Shown piece by piece: positions 34,452 to 43,094 of a DNA stretch of 45,214 nt. Position numbers and translations under genes: made by a program. How positions within the stretch are numbered: position 1 is the stretch's first letter; every line of letters starts with the position of its first letter. Source of the DNA: Spirochaetales bacterium (lineage in GTDB: Bacteria; Spirochaetota; Spirochaetia; DSM-2461). Where the stretch lies: the NCBI GenBank assembly GCA_028532905.1, contig JAQQAM010000057.1, forward strand, positions 1 to 45,214. Direction: 5' to 3'. The notes beneath the pieces are model-generated. The model was not told the DNA's origin and ran no database searches. It saw nothing but the letters and a program-made list of their open reading frames with translations.

Positions 34452-35863
34452 GCGGAGCAGCAGCAGAGAATTATCAGGCTGCAGGAAATCCCTGCCGTCA
34501 GTGCATGCCCCTGGGAGCCAGCTGGGCTTTCAAAGGAATAGAAGGCTGTATCCCGGTTCTCCACGGATCTCAGGGATGCGCCACCTATATAAGACGTTTT
34601 ATGATCAGCCATTTCAGAGAACCCATTGATATTGCCTCCAGCAGTTTTGATGAAACCACTGTTATATTCGGCGGACAGGAAAACCTGGAACAGGCTGTTA
34701 TGAATGTGTTCAATCAGTATAAGCCGGAGGTCATCGGTATTGCGACTACCTGTCTGTCTGAGACCATCGGTGATGATGTGGAACGTTTTGTCAGAGAACT
34801 GCGGATGAAAGAACCCGGTCTCTGTACCCTGATTCCTGTTTCCACTCCCAGTTATCAGGGAACTCAGGAAGAAGGATTCCACAGAACGGTTTTTTCCATT
34901 GTCAGTCATCTGGCCGGGGCAGACGTCGGTTCGGACGCCGGTTCGGAAAATGAGCAGAATGATCTGGAGGAACAGGCAGAGAGCAGCCTTCCGGCTTTGA
35001 ACTTCTTTCTTCCCATGGTCACCCCGGCGGATATCCGCTGGATCAGAAAGGTGACAGCCGCCATGAAAGGCGAGGCTCTGATTCTGCCTGATATCAGTGA
35101 CACTCTGGACGGCGGTCTGTGGAACGAGTACAACGCCATTCCTCCCGGAGGTACCTCTGTGGATCATGTCAGATCCATGCACCTGAGCGAGGCATCCATG
35201 GAGTTGGGCGCTCTTCTTCCCGATGACTGGAGGCCGGGTTACTGGCTGCAGAAACATTACGGAACTCCCACTCTGAGCTGCGGACTGCCGGTGGGAATAG
35301 ACGGTACAGACCATTTTTTCAAGATTTTGTCGGAAATTCTCGGATCTTCTGTTCCACAGGAGATTCTGGAGGAGAGGAACCGGCTGTGTGATGCCTATGC
35401 AGATGCCCACAAGTATCTGTACGGAAAAAAAGTCGTGATCTACGGAGACAGTTCCACAGTGGAATCCCTCTACCGGTTTACATCTGAAATCGGTATGAAT
35501 CCTCTGTTCTGTTTTACAGGCAGTCCCGGAGGCATCCTGAAACCGGCTATAGAGAAACTGGAGATTCCTCCAGTCGCCGATGAAGCTCCTCTGATTCTGG
35601 AAGACTGCGACTTTGCCGATGCCGAGGACATCATCGAAGACAGGAAGCCGGATCTTCTGATCGGAAACAGCAAGGGATACAAAATCAGCCGCAGGACGGG
35701 AATTCCTCTGTTGCGGACCGGTTTTCCCATACACGACCGGTTCGGAGCGTCCCGGCAGAGAATGCTGGGGTACAGCGGAGCATTGGAGCTGCTGGATCGT
35801 ATTGTCAATATTCTGATGGAAAAGAAGCAGGATGATTCAGAGGTGGGATACACCTACCTTTGA
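34448..35863 (+). CDS. nifN: FeMo-cofactor assembly scaffold NifN
   Basis: Partner of NifE, related to NifK. NPCRQCMPLGASWAFKGIEGCIPVLHGSQGC near 12-42 carries the conserved Cys, followed by SSSFDETTVIFGGQENL and ATTCLSETIGDDV. The 471 residues fit. An acidic Asp/Glu-rich linker (about 155-180, SDAGSENEQNDLEEQAES) separates the halves and looks like a lineage-specific insertion. It is coupled to nifE by a 4-nt overlap. Confidence 0.92.
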   Translation: MSGAAAENYQAAGNPCRQCMPLGASWAFKGIEGCIPVLHGSQGCATYIRRFMISHFREPIDIASSSFDETTVIFGGQENLEQAVMNVFNQYKPEVIGIATTCLSETIGDDVERFVRELRMKEPGLCTLIPVSTPSYQGTQEEGFHRTVFSIVSHLAGADVGSDAGSENEQNDLEEQAESSLPALNFFLPMVTPADIRWIRKVTAAMKGEALILPDISDTLDGGLWNEYNAIPPGGTSVDHVRSMHLSEASMELGALLPDDWRPGYWLQKHYGTPTLSCGLPVGIDGTDHFFKILSEILGSSVPQEILEERNRLCDAYADAHKYLYGKKVVIYGDSSTVESLYRFTSEIGMNPLFCFTGSPGGILKPAIEKLEIPPVADEAPLILEDCDFADAEDIIEDRKPDLLIGNSKGYKISRRTGIPLLRTGFPIHDRFGASRQRMLGYSGALELLDRIVNILMEKKQDDSEVGYTYL

Positions 35864-35887
35864 GAACTGTTCCGCGGAGAACTGTTC
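35862..35887. repeat. Tandem 11-bp repeat after nifN
   Basis: GAGAACTGTTC occurs at 35862-35872 and 35877-35887, 15 bp apart. Each contains the short palindrome GAACTGTTC. They span the nifN stop and the nifN-nifB spacer. They may be a protein site or a local duplication; no function can be assigned. Confidence 0.4.
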
Positions 35888-35930
35888 TGCAGCAAATTAG
35901 ATAACAGAAATTAGTATTGAGGAGAGAATA

Positions 35931-37178
35931 ATGAGCATTAACCTGGAAAATCATCCCTGTTTCAGCAGTAACGCATGCAGCGATCATGCCAGAATCCATC
36001 TGCCTGTTGCCCCCAAATGCAATGTACAGTGCGGATTCTGCAACCGGAAATACGATTGTGTCAATGAAAGCCGGCCAGGAGTATGCAGCTCTGTTCTCAG
36101 TCCCCGGCAGGCTCTGTATTACCTGGAAAAAGCTATGGAAAAGAGATTTTTCGATGTGGTGGGTATTGCTGGTCCCGGAGATCCCTTTGCCAATCCGGAT
36201 GAGACCATGGAAACACTGTCTCTTGTCCATGCCGCCTATCCTGAGGTCATGCTCTGTGTGGCCACCAACGGGCTTAATCTGAGACCCTATATACCGGAAC
36301 TGGCCCGTCTGGGAGTGACTCATGTGACCATTACTGTCAACGGTGTGGATCCCGAGACAGCCGGCAGAGCCTACAGGTGGATACGTCACAATAAAAAGGT
36401 GTACAGAGGAAAGGCCGCGGGAGAGATCATAATGAATGAACAGCTTCAGGCGGTTCGGGAACTCAGGGATCAGGGCATCCTGGTGAAGATCAACAGCATC
36501 ATCATTCCGGGGGTCAATGATCATCATATTCCCGAAATTGCCAGGATCACCGGCGGACTGGGTGCCACAACCCAGAACTGTCTGCCCCTTCTTCCTGTAA
36601 AAGGGACTGACTTTGGTCATTTGCCTCATCCGGCACATGAACAGGTTCAGGATATCAGAAAGAAAAGCGGAGAGTTCATTCCGCAGATGGGACACTGCAG
36701 ACGGTGCCGGGCCGATGCGGCAGGACTTCTGGAGGAAGCCATGTCCGAAGGCATCACGTCTCTCCTGAAAGAAGCGGCATCCAGACCCTTGAGTCCGGCG
36801 GAAGACCGTCCCTGTGTAGCTGTCGCCAGCTATGAAGGCATGCTGGTGAACCAGCATCTGGGGCATGCGGAAAAACTCAGAATCTATCGTAAGGATGAGA
36901 CGGGTTATCACATTGAATCAGAACGGATAATGCCCGTACCCGGAAGAGGGGATGAGCGCTGGATAACCATAGCCGAAAGATTGTCTGACTGTTCTGCCCT
37001 TCTGACCAGCGGTATCGGGAAGAGGCCTGAAGAAATCCTGAGTGGATCGGGAGTCAAAATTATCCAGGTTGAAGGGTTGATTGATGAAGCTCTAAGGGGA
37101 GTTTTTGAAGGGAAGGATCTGAAACATATGGCTGTCAGAAAGGGTGCCTGCAGCGGTAATGCCGCCGGATGTGCCTGA
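35931..37178 (+). CDS. nifB: FeMo-cofactor biosynthesis protein NifB (radical SAM with NifX-like tail)
   Basis: Radical SAM enzyme that fuses two [4Fe-4S] units with carbide insertion to make the FeMo-co precursor. The radical-SAM motif CNVQCGFC is at about 27-34, followed by GIAGPGDPFANPDET and TITVNGVDPE. The C-terminal 110 residues (VAVASYEGMLVNQHLGHAEKLRIY to AVRKGACSGNAAGCA) form a NifX/NafY-like cofactor-binding domain fused in the same protein. The 415 residues fit such a fusion. ATG 35931 follows GAGGAGAG. Confidence 0.94.
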   Translation: MSINLENHPCFSSNACSDHARIHLPVAPKCNVQCGFCNRKYDCVNESRPGVCSSVLSPRQALYYLEKAMEKRFFDVVGIAGPGDPFANPDETMETLSLVHAAYPEVMLCVATNGLNLRPYIPELARLGVTHVTITVNGVDPETAGRAYRWIRHNKKVYRGKAAGEIIMNEQLQAVRELRDQGILVKINSIIIPGVNDHHIPEIARITGGLGATTQNCLPLLPVKGTDFGHLPHPAHEQVQDIRKKSGEFIPQMGHCRRCRADAAGLLEEAMSEGITSLLKEAASRPLSPAEDRPCVAVASYEGMLVNQHLGHAEKLRIYRKDETGYHIESERIMPVPGRGDERWITIAERLSDCSALLTSGIGKRPEEILSGSGVKIIQVEGLIDEALRGVFEGKDLKHMAVRKGACSGNAAGCA

Positions 37179-37210
37179 GAATTATATCAGTAAAATACAG
37201 GAGCTAAATC

Positions 37211-37519
37211 ATGGAAAAACCAAACAAGCACATTTTAGTATGCTGCAGCTTCCGGGCAAGCGGTGAGCCCCAGGGCGTCTGCCACAAGAAAGGGGCAGGG
37301 GACTGGCTCGGCTATCTTGAGTCAGAAATCCTGGACCGCGGTATGGACGGGGTCATGGTCTCTTCAACAGGCTGCCTCAAAGTCTGTGACAGAGGTCCGG
37401 CCATGGTGGTCTATCCGGACAATGTCTGGTACGGAGGCATGACAGGAGAAGATGATCTGGATACCATTCTGGATGCTATGGAAGATGAAGAGCTGGCAGA
37501 GGAGTTTCTGATTTCCTGA
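37211..37519 (+). CDS. Thioredoxin-fold [2Fe-2S] ferredoxin
   Basis: 102-residue shethna-type ferredoxin, probably a one-electron carrier to or within the nitrogenase system. The cluster Cys residues are spaced C-X11/12-C (CCSFRASGEPQGVC) and C-X3-C (STGCLKVCDRG), the pattern of nif-associated [2Fe-2S] ferredoxins. It is the last gene before a strong terminator and sits 32 nt after nifB, with AGGAG upstream of its ATG. Confidence 0.88.
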   Translation: MEKPNKHILVCCSFRASGEPQGVCHKKGAGDWLGYLESEILDRGMDGVMVSSTGCLKVCDRGPAMVVYPDNVWYGGMTGEDDLDTILDAMEDEELAEEFLIS

Positions 37520-37544
37520 TCTTCTGCAGTGCCGGGAGAAAGAA

Positions 37545-37590
37545 AAAAGCCGGATGTCTCAAGGAGAGAGACATCCGGCTTTTATTTTTA
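37545..37590 (+). terminator. Intrinsic terminator of the nifHI1I2DKENB-fdx operon
   Basis: AAAAGCCGGATGTCTC (37545-37560), 7-nt loop, GAGACATCCGGCTTTT (37568-37583), then a T-rich tail to about 37590. The 16-bp perfect stem makes this one of the strongest terminators in the window. Bases 37591-37728 are very AT-rich with no gene. Confidence 0.93.
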
Positions 37591-37728
37591 TAATTCCCTA
37601 CTATATTGTATGACTAAATTACGTTTATGACGAAAATGTTGATTTATTGGTAAGTTTAGGTATACTGGTTAAACTGATGATCACATTTAAGTCTATATGA
37701 TAAAAGAAATAAGCATATTTAAATAAAA

Positions 37729-37745
37729 TTGGTCTGGTATTTGCA
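37729..37745 (+). promoter_or_regulatory. Candidate sigma-54 promoter before nifV
   Basis: TTGGTCTGGTATTTGCA has the GG (37731-37732) and GC (37743-37744) pairs 12 apart and a perfect TTTGCA -12 part, but the -24 part (TGGTCT) departs from TGGCAC at three positions. It predicts a start near 37756, only about 2 nt before the nifV ATG. Confidence 0.4.
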
Positions 37746-37757
37746 ATATATTTCGGC

Positions 37758-38888
37758 ATGACTCGTCGATCAGCAGTTTTTGTAGACAGTACATTACGCG
37801 AAGGTGAACAGACTCCGGGTATTGTCTTTGACCGGAAGGATAAGATCCTGATTGCCGAATCCCTGGTAGCAGCCGGAATACATGATCTGGAGGCAGGGAT
37901 ACCGGTTATGGGGCAGGACGAGGTCAATCTGCTGAAAGATTTGAGTCATCTGGACGCCCGGATTATTTGCTGGTGCCGTGCCCGTCATGATGACATCGAG
38001 GCTGCATTCGCTGCAGAGACAGGAGCTGTACATATCAGTCTGCCTGTTTCAGACTGCCTCCTGGATGTCATGGGTTATTCCTGGGATCAGGTTCTGGAAC
38101 AGGTAGGCGTATGGGGAGCCTGTCTGGAAGGCTCTACCGATTTTTATTCACTGGGAGCCATGGATGCATCCCGTTGTGAAACCGGAAGGCTGAAAGAGTT
38201 TGTTCAGGCTGCCGCATCTGCCGGATACTCCAGAGTGAGGCTGGCCGATACACTGGGGCTGGCTCTTCCCTCTACTGTCAGAACCTGGGCGGATGAACTG
38301 TGGAACTACAGATATCTTCTGGAGTTTCATGGTCATAATGATTTTGGAATGGCTGTTGCCAACAGCCTGACTGCTCTGGAATGCGGTTTTTCTTCCGTCA
38401 GTATGACCCTGCTGGGACTGGGGGAACGGGCCGGGAATGCACCTCTGGAAGAAGTGATCCTGGGGGCCGGAAATCTATTGTCCCTGGGGCAGGAGATCGA
38501 TCTGGAAAAGATCACACGAACTGCCAGGCAGACGGCAGAGATCTGCGGGATCTCCATTCCCGAGAACAAACCTCTTTTGGGAAACAGAATCAACAGCCAT
38601 GAGTCAGGAATACATGTGGCCGGTCTGAAACGAAATCCCCTCAGTTTCAAACCCTACGATCCTGAGTCCTATGGAGGGGCGGCAGAAACAATTATATGGG
38701 GACGACACAGTGGAAGGCATGCTGTTGAGTTTCTGCTGAAAGAACAGTACCAGGAGTTCTGTAAAGATCTGGTAGCTCCTCTTCTTGCAAAAGTCCGGCA
38801 GACCTCCGGAACTTATAAAAGAGGACTTTCCAGAGAGGAAGTACTGTCATTATATCAATCCCTGCTGACTGCTGAAGGAGTTTGCTGA
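37758..38888 (+). CDS. nifV: Homocitrate synthase NifV
   Basis: Condenses acetyl-CoA with 2-oxoglutarate to homocitrate, the organic ligand of FeMo-cofactor. The 376 residues have the family signature STLREGEQTPGI at 11-22, RLADTLG, EFHGHNDFGMAVANSLTALECG and GLGERAGNAPLEEV. The ATG at 37758 is the only start that keeps the N-terminal motif and has no Shine-Dalgarno; the upstream -24/-12 element would make the message almost leaderless. nifA follows with its ATG 2 nt after this stop. Confidence 0.92.
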   Translation: MTRRSAVFVDSTLREGEQTPGIVFDRKDKILIAESLVAAGIHDLEAGIPVMGQDEVNLLKDLSHLDARIICWCRARHDDIEAAFAAETGAVHISLPVSDCLLDVMGYSWDQVLEQVGVWGACLEGSTDFYSLGAMDASRCETGRLKEFVQAAASAGYSRVRLADTLGLALPSTVRTWADELWNYRYLLEFHGHNDFGMAVANSLTALECGFSSVSMTLLGLGERAGNAPLEEVILGAGNLLSLGQEIDLEKITRTARQTAEICGISIPENKPLLGNRINSHESGIHVAGLKRNPLSFKPYDPESYGGAAETIIWGRHSGRHAVEFLLKEQYQEFCKDLVAPLLAKVRQTSGTYKRGLSREEVLSLYQSLLTAEGVC

Positions 38889-38890
38889 AC

Positions 38891-40534
38891 ATGTCAGATA
38901 ATAACCGTAGCCGACAGAGGGCTGCTGATAACCACCGCCTCAAAAGTGAGGCGGAATGTCGAAATTGTATGGGAAAGGTCTGGGATGAACTGGATTTTAT
39001 AGCCGGTATCAGTCAGCTCCTTCTCAGCGGAACCGATATTGATACAATCTTAAGAAAAGTCCTTCACAGTCTCTGTGAGCATAAATCCTATAAAAGGAGT
39101 ATGATCGCTCTGTTTAACAGAAAGGCCGGCTCCATTCTTGTAAAGGAATCCTTTGGTGTAACACCTGAAGAACAGGCCAGAGGCGTCTACTATCCGGGAG
39201 AAGGGATAACCGGAGAGGTTGTTGAAACAGGTAAAACCATAGTAATTCCGAGGATTCGGAAAGACTCCCGTTTTCTGAACAGAACCAGAATGTCCGACAG
39301 TCTTCTGGACAGTGCTTTTCTCTGTGTTCCCATCAGAACCGGGATACAGATCATAGGTACCCTGAGTGCCGTTATCAGTACCCCCGGCTCTGAGGAAGAC
39401 CATCGTCTGGAGTCAGATGAACAACTGCTTCAGATAATGGCCTCCATGATTGCTCTGACCGCACAGCTTTCCCGGTCCAGGGAAGAGGAGAATATTCAGA
39501 AAATACAGGAACGCCGTTCCGACTGTGATGATCCCATAAAACGACCTCCCAATATTATCGGTAATTCCAAAGTGCTTCAGCCTGTGTACCAGATGATCCA
39601 GAAAGTGGCTCCCGCCAGTTCCACCATTCTGATTCTCGGAGAGAGCGGAGTGGGGAAGGAACTGGTTGCCGAGGCCATCCATTATGCCAGTACCAGAGCC
39701 GACAGGGCCTTTGTAAAACTCAACTGTGCCGCCCTCCCTGAAAGTATTATAGAGAGTGAACTCTTCGGACACGAGAAGGGCGCCTTCACCGGTGCGGTTG
39801 CCCACAGAAAGGGACGTTTTGAACTGGCCCAGGGGGGGACTCTGTTTCTGGATGAAATTGGTGAGATCAGCCCCGGTATTCAGGCGAAACTTCTGAGGGT
39901 TCTTCAGGAGAGAGAGTTTGAGAGGGTAGGGGGAACGGAAACCATCAAGGCGGATGTCAGAATCATTGCCGCCACAAATAAAAACCTGGAAGAAAAAGTC
40001 CGGGAAGGGGAGTTCCGGGAAGATCTGTATTACCGTCTGAACATCATCCCCATCACCATACCGCCTCTGCGGGAGAGAAAAACAGATATCCTGCTGCTCA
40101 GTGACTTCTTTATCGGAAAGTATAACCGTCTGAACGGTAAATCCGTGAACAGAATCTCCACCCCCGCCATAGATATGCTTATTGCCTATCACTGGCCCGG
40201 GAATGTGCGGGAACTGGAAAACTCCATTGAACGGGCTGTCATTCTCAGCGAAGACAAGGTGATTCACGGCTACCACCTGCCTCCTTCCCTTCAGATTGCC
40301 GATCCTCATCTGGGAGATAAGGAGCTGCACGGAACCCTGCAGCAGAAACTGGACGCCATTGAATACGAAATGATTGTGGAAACCCTGAAATCGACCCGGG
40401 GAAATCTGTCCAGGGCTGCTGAACAGCTGGGGCTGACAAACCGGATGATGGGCATCCGGGCCAGAAAATACGGAATAGATTTCAAAACATACCGCCGGAG
40501 TACACATCAGGGGGGAGAGGAAGAAGCTGTCTGA
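38891..40534 (+). CDS. nifA: Nif-specific sigma-54 activator NifA
   Basis: GAF-AAA+-Fis-type activator of nif promoters. The GAF domain is at about 35-195 ([24 protein letters not shown] through [18 protein letters not shown]). The AAA+ core (about 210-445) has [30 protein letters not shown] and LFLDEIGEI. The C-terminal [29 protein letters not shown] is typical of NifA. The Cys motif of oxygen-sensitive NifA between the AAA+ and HTH domains is absent; a CRNC motif is at 23-26 instead. No nifL is present. I chose ATG 38891 (AAGGAG 10 nt upstream; 547 residues); a TTG 9 bases earlier would be too close to that Shine-Dalgarno. Confidence 0.9.
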   Translation: MSDNNRSRQRAADNHRLKSEAECRNCMGKVWDELDFIAGISQLLLSGTDIDTILRKVLHSLCEHKSYKRSMIALFNRKAGSILVKESFGVTPEEQARGVYYPGEGITGEVVETGKTIVIPRIRKDSRFLNRTRMSDSLLDSAFLCVPIRTGIQIIGTLSAVISTPGSEEDHRLESDEQLLQIMASMIALTAQLSRSREEENIQKIQERRSDCDDPIKRPPNIIGNSKVLQPVYQMIQKVAPASSTILILGESGVGKELVAEAIHYASTRADRAFVKLNCAALPESIIESELFGHEKGAFTGAVAHRKGRFELAQGGTLFLDEIGEISPGIQAKLLRVLQEREFERVGGTETIKADVRIIAATNKNLEEKVREGEFREDLYYRLNIIPITIPPLRERKTDILLLSDFFIGKYNRLNGKSVNRISTPAIDMLIAYHWPGNVRELENSIERAVILSEDKVIHGYHLPPSLQIADPHLGDKELHGTLQQKLDAIEYEMIVETLKSTRGNLSRAAEQLGLTNRMMGIRARKYGIDFKTYRRSTHQGGEEEAV

Positions 40535-40564
40535 CTCTGTTCCCGGATCTGTCCCCCTGTTGAG

Positions 40565-40594
40565 AAGGAGCTGTATAATACGGCTCCTTTTTTC
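40565..40594 (+). terminator. Intrinsic terminator after nifA
   Basis: AAGGAGC (40565-40571) pairs with GCTCCTT (40583-40589) over an 11-nt loop, followed by a run of Ts. It separates the nifVA transcript from the URO-D promoter. Confidence 0.75.
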
Positions 40595-40638
40595 ATTTTA
40601 CCTTAAATTTACTTTCATTCATTTTATATAAATACTTC

Positions 40639-40666
40639 TTGACGTCCTCCTTATGTGGTGTATAAT
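40639..40666 (+). promoter_or_regulatory. Sigma-70 promoter of the URO-D/TRAP region
   Basis: TTGACG (40639-40644), 16-nt spacer, TATAAT (40661-40666). The start of transcription falls near 40673, immediately at the first half-site of the operator array. Confidence 0.75.
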
Positions 40667-40673
40667 AAAAACA

Positions 40674-40719
40674 GTTTTCATAATGTGAAAACATGGAAAT
40701 AGTTTTTAGGTTTTCACAT
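40674..40719. promoter_or_regulatory. GTTTTCA operator array
   Basis: Three half-sites: GTTTTCA at 40674-40680, its inverse TGAAAAC at 40686-40692, and GTTTTCA at 40710-40716. The first two form a perfect 7-bp palindrome with a 5-bp centre. The last two extend to a 10-bp perfect inverted repeat (ATGTGAAAAC at 40683, GTTTTCACAT at 40710). The site covers the transcription start, as expected for a repressor. No regulator gene is in view. Confidence 0.7.
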
Positions 40720-40737
40720 ATCTGTCCGGGAGTCATA

Positions 40738-41910
40738 ATGACGTCAATAGAAAGAGTAAGGCTGGCATTGAATCACAGGGAAGCCGACAGGGTGCCCTAT
40801 GATCTGGCCGGAACCACAGTCACCAGTATTTCCGGTATTGCCTGGGAACGCGCCATGGCTTGCCGGGGAATGTCTGCTGCCTATGATGATTCTAAAACGG
40901 TAGATATTGTCTCCCAGATTATTATTCCTCCCGAAGAGAAACTGATAGAACTGAAATCGGATACAAGACGTATCGGTGCCGGGCGTGTCCTTGACCAGGA
41001 CGAGGTACTGAAACAGGAGGGGTCTCTCCGTTTTTTTACCGATCAGTACGGCTGCCGCTGGGAGATGGAAGAGGGGAAGGATTTCTATTTTAACCAGACC
41101 CTTCATCCCCTGGAGCAGTATGATGATATTCAGGATGTCCTTGATCATCTGACACTTCCCGATCTGAGCAGCCGGAAATCTGAATACTATGAGCTATTTG
41201 ACTCACAAAGAGCCGAGCTGGGTGAAGCCGCCCTTGTGGCCGACAGAAACTGCGCCGGACTGACCGAAATGTTTCTCCGCTTCAGAGGATATGAAAAGGG
41301 TTATATGGATATGGCTCTCTATCCCGATGAAAGCCGGGAGCTGATGGACCGGATTGCAGAGCACAAGATGCAGTACTGGGATATTTTCGGGGACTATATT
41401 CAGGACCGGGGTCTTCAGGATCAGTTCCTGGTTGCCGCCGAGTGTGATGACCTGGGAACTCAGCAGTCCCTGCTTGTCTCACAAACCATGCTGGAAGATC
41501 TTGTCTTTCCCTCCATGACTAAATATATAGGATTTTTGAAAAAGAAAATTCCGGGAATAAAAGTGTTCTTCCATTCCTGCGGAGCTGTCCGTACCCTGAT
41601 TCCCCGGTTAATTGAGATGGGCATTGATATTCTCAATCCCGTGCAGTACACCGCTTCGGAAATGAATCTTCAGGAATTGAAGAAAGATTTCGGACAGGAC
41701 ATCTGCTTCTGGGGAGGCGGTGTGGACACTCAGGAGGTTCTCTCCAAGGGATCTGCCGAACAGGTGATGGATGAAGTGAAAAAGAACCTGGATATCATGG
41801 CCCCCGGGGGAGGCTATGTATTTGTTCCGGTTCACAATATTCAGGAGGATGTGCCTCCTGAGAACTTCTGGGCCATGTGGGATGCCTGGAATGAGTATTC
41901 CGCCTATTGA
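40738..41910 (+). CDS. Uroporphyrinogen decarboxylase family protein (URO-D/methyltransferase-like)
   Basis: Probably not a haem enzyme but one of the broad URO-D family that includes cobamide-dependent methyltransferases. Start TSIERVRLALNHREADRVPYD is typical. A zinc-type site is suggested by FFHSCGAV (His and Cys) in the C-terminal part, and DDLGTQQSLLVS and CFWGGGVDTQEVLSKGS are conserved features of this group. I chose ATG 40738 (GGGAG 7 nt upstream; 390 residues); an ATG at 40693 lies inside the operator. It directly precedes a TRAP transporter and may act on its substrate; no corrinoid-protein gene is in view. Confidence 0.78.
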   Translation: MTSIERVRLALNHREADRVPYDLAGTTVTSISGIAWERAMACRGMSAAYDDSKTVDIVSQIIIPPEEKLIELKSDTRRIGAGRVLDQDEVLKQEGSLRFFTDQYGCRWEMEEGKDFYFNQTLHPLEQYDDIQDVLDHLTLPDLSSRKSEYYELFDSQRAELGEAALVADRNCAGLTEMFLRFRGYEKGYMDMALYPDESRELMDRIAEHKMQYWDIFGDYIQDRGLQDQFLVAAECDDLGTQQSLLVSQTMLEDLVFPSMTKYIGFLKKKIPGIKVFFHSCGAVRTLIPRLIEMGIDILNPVQYTASEMNLQELKKDFGQDICFWGGGVDTQEVLSKGSAEQVMDEVKKNLDIMAPGGGYVFVPVHNIQEDVPPENFWAMWDAWNEYSAY

Positions 41911-42008
41911 GAAATAATTATTTAAAAAAAGTTAGCTATGGGCCTGGTCCCTTAATTTTGTGAAACGCGGATGTATATCCGGGTAAAAAAAATAGAGGAG
42001 TCTATTAA

Positions 42009-43025
42009 ATGAAAAAGAGTCTTATTGTACTGATGATGCTGTTTGTAGCTCTGTCTTTCGGCTGGTCCGAAGGTCAGAAAGACAGCGGTGCCGAAGAAAT
42101 GAAGGTTTACACCATGAAATTCGGCCATTCCATGCCCAACGACACATCCAGACATCAGTCCCTGCTGAAGTTCAAGGATTATGTTGAGAGCAAATCCGAA
42201 GGTCAGATTGTTGTGGAAATTTATCCTTCCGGTCAGCTTGGTAAAGAAGCTGAAATGCTGGAAGCCCTGAAGCTGGGAAGCCAGGAAGGTTACATTGGCG
42301 GTGTATTTGATTCCATCACACCCAAGCTTAACCTGTATCTGATGCCCTTCCTCTTCGCTGACCAGGACGCTCTTATGAGATTCGCCCAGTCAGACCTGGG
42401 AATGGAAATCAACAAGGATGCTGAAAACTACGGAATCAAACTGCTTGCCAATGGTGATGCCGGTTCCAGAAACCCCACAAACAACATCCGTCCCATCAAG
42501 ACACCTGCCGACATGGCTGGTCTGAAAATGAGAACACCTCCCGTTGAAGCTATTATCAAAACCATGGAAGCTCTGGGAGCCAACCCTGTATCCATCCCCT
42601 ATGTTGAAGTATACATGGCTCTTAAAACCGGTGTTGCCGACGGTCAGGAAAACCCCTTTATGAACATCGCAACAATGAAGTTCCAGGAAGTACAGAAGTA
42701 CATGACCATCATGCACTATCAGTTCAACCCCGAGCCCTTCTGTGTTGCTCTGGACTGGTATAACTCTCTTCCTTCCGATCTGCAGCAGATCGTGCAGGAA
42801 GGCGCTGATCTCTACACTGTAGAACAGAACAAAATGAGAGCCGAAAGCTCTGATATGTATCTGCAGATCATCAAGGACGCCGGTGTTGAGGTTTATACTC
42901 CCACTGCGGCTGAAAGACAGCAGTTTATTGATGCCTGTGCTCCTGTTTATGATTACTATATCGGAAAAGGTTTCTTTACCCAGGCTGAGCTTGATAAAGC
43001 AATCGCCATTTCCAAAGGTGAATAA
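42009..43025 (+). CDS. dctP: TRAP transporter substrate-binding protein DctP
   Basis: Periplasmic receptor of a TRAP importer for an organic acid such as a sugar acid. Signal peptide about 1-19 (MKKSLIVLMMLFVALSFGW), mature start SEGQKDSGAEE. The DctP fold is evident: FGHSMPNDTSRHQSLLKFKDYVE, GQLGKEAEMLEALKLGSQE and the conserved Arg-containing IKTPADMAGLKMRTPPVEAII, followed by GVADGQENPFMNI. The 338 residues fit. ATG 42009 follows GAGGAG. Uronates or related acids are plausible given the downstream SDR, but the substrate is not proved. Confidence 0.9.
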   Translation: MKKSLIVLMMLFVALSFGWSEGQKDSGAEEMKVYTMKFGHSMPNDTSRHQSLLKFKDYVESKSEGQIVVEIYPSGQLGKEAEMLEALKLGSQEGYIGGVFDSITPKLNLYLMPFLFADQDALMRFAQSDLGMEINKDAENYGIKLLANGDAGSRNPTNNIRPIKTPADMAGLKMRTPPVEAIIKTMEALGANPVSIPYVEVYMALKTGVADGQENPFMNIATMKFQEVQKYMTIMHYQFNPEPFCVALDWYNSLPSDLQQIVQEGADLYTVEQNKMRAESSDMYLQIIKDAGVEVYTPTAAERQQFIDACAPVYDYYIGKGFFTQAELDKAIAISKGE

Positions 43026-43040
43026 TTTCTGATTGACTGA

Positions 43041-43077
43041 TAGTGGGACCGCTCTCCTTGCAGGGGTGGTCCTACTA
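43041..43077 (+). repeat. Intercistronic hairpin between dctP and dctQ
   Basis: TAGTGGGACC (43041-43050) and GGTCCTACTA (43068-43077) form a 10-bp stem with one G-U pair. No T-run follows. It starts 15 nt after the dctP stop and may raise dctP mRNA relative to dctQ and dctM. Confidence 0.6.
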
Positions 43078-43094
43078 TTGTCTGAGGGTCTAAC

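Noticed and set aside
40693-40737. Upstream ATG for the URO-D protein
   Set aside because: It lies in the operator array and has no Shine-Dalgarno; family members start at TSIERV, which has GGGAG before it.
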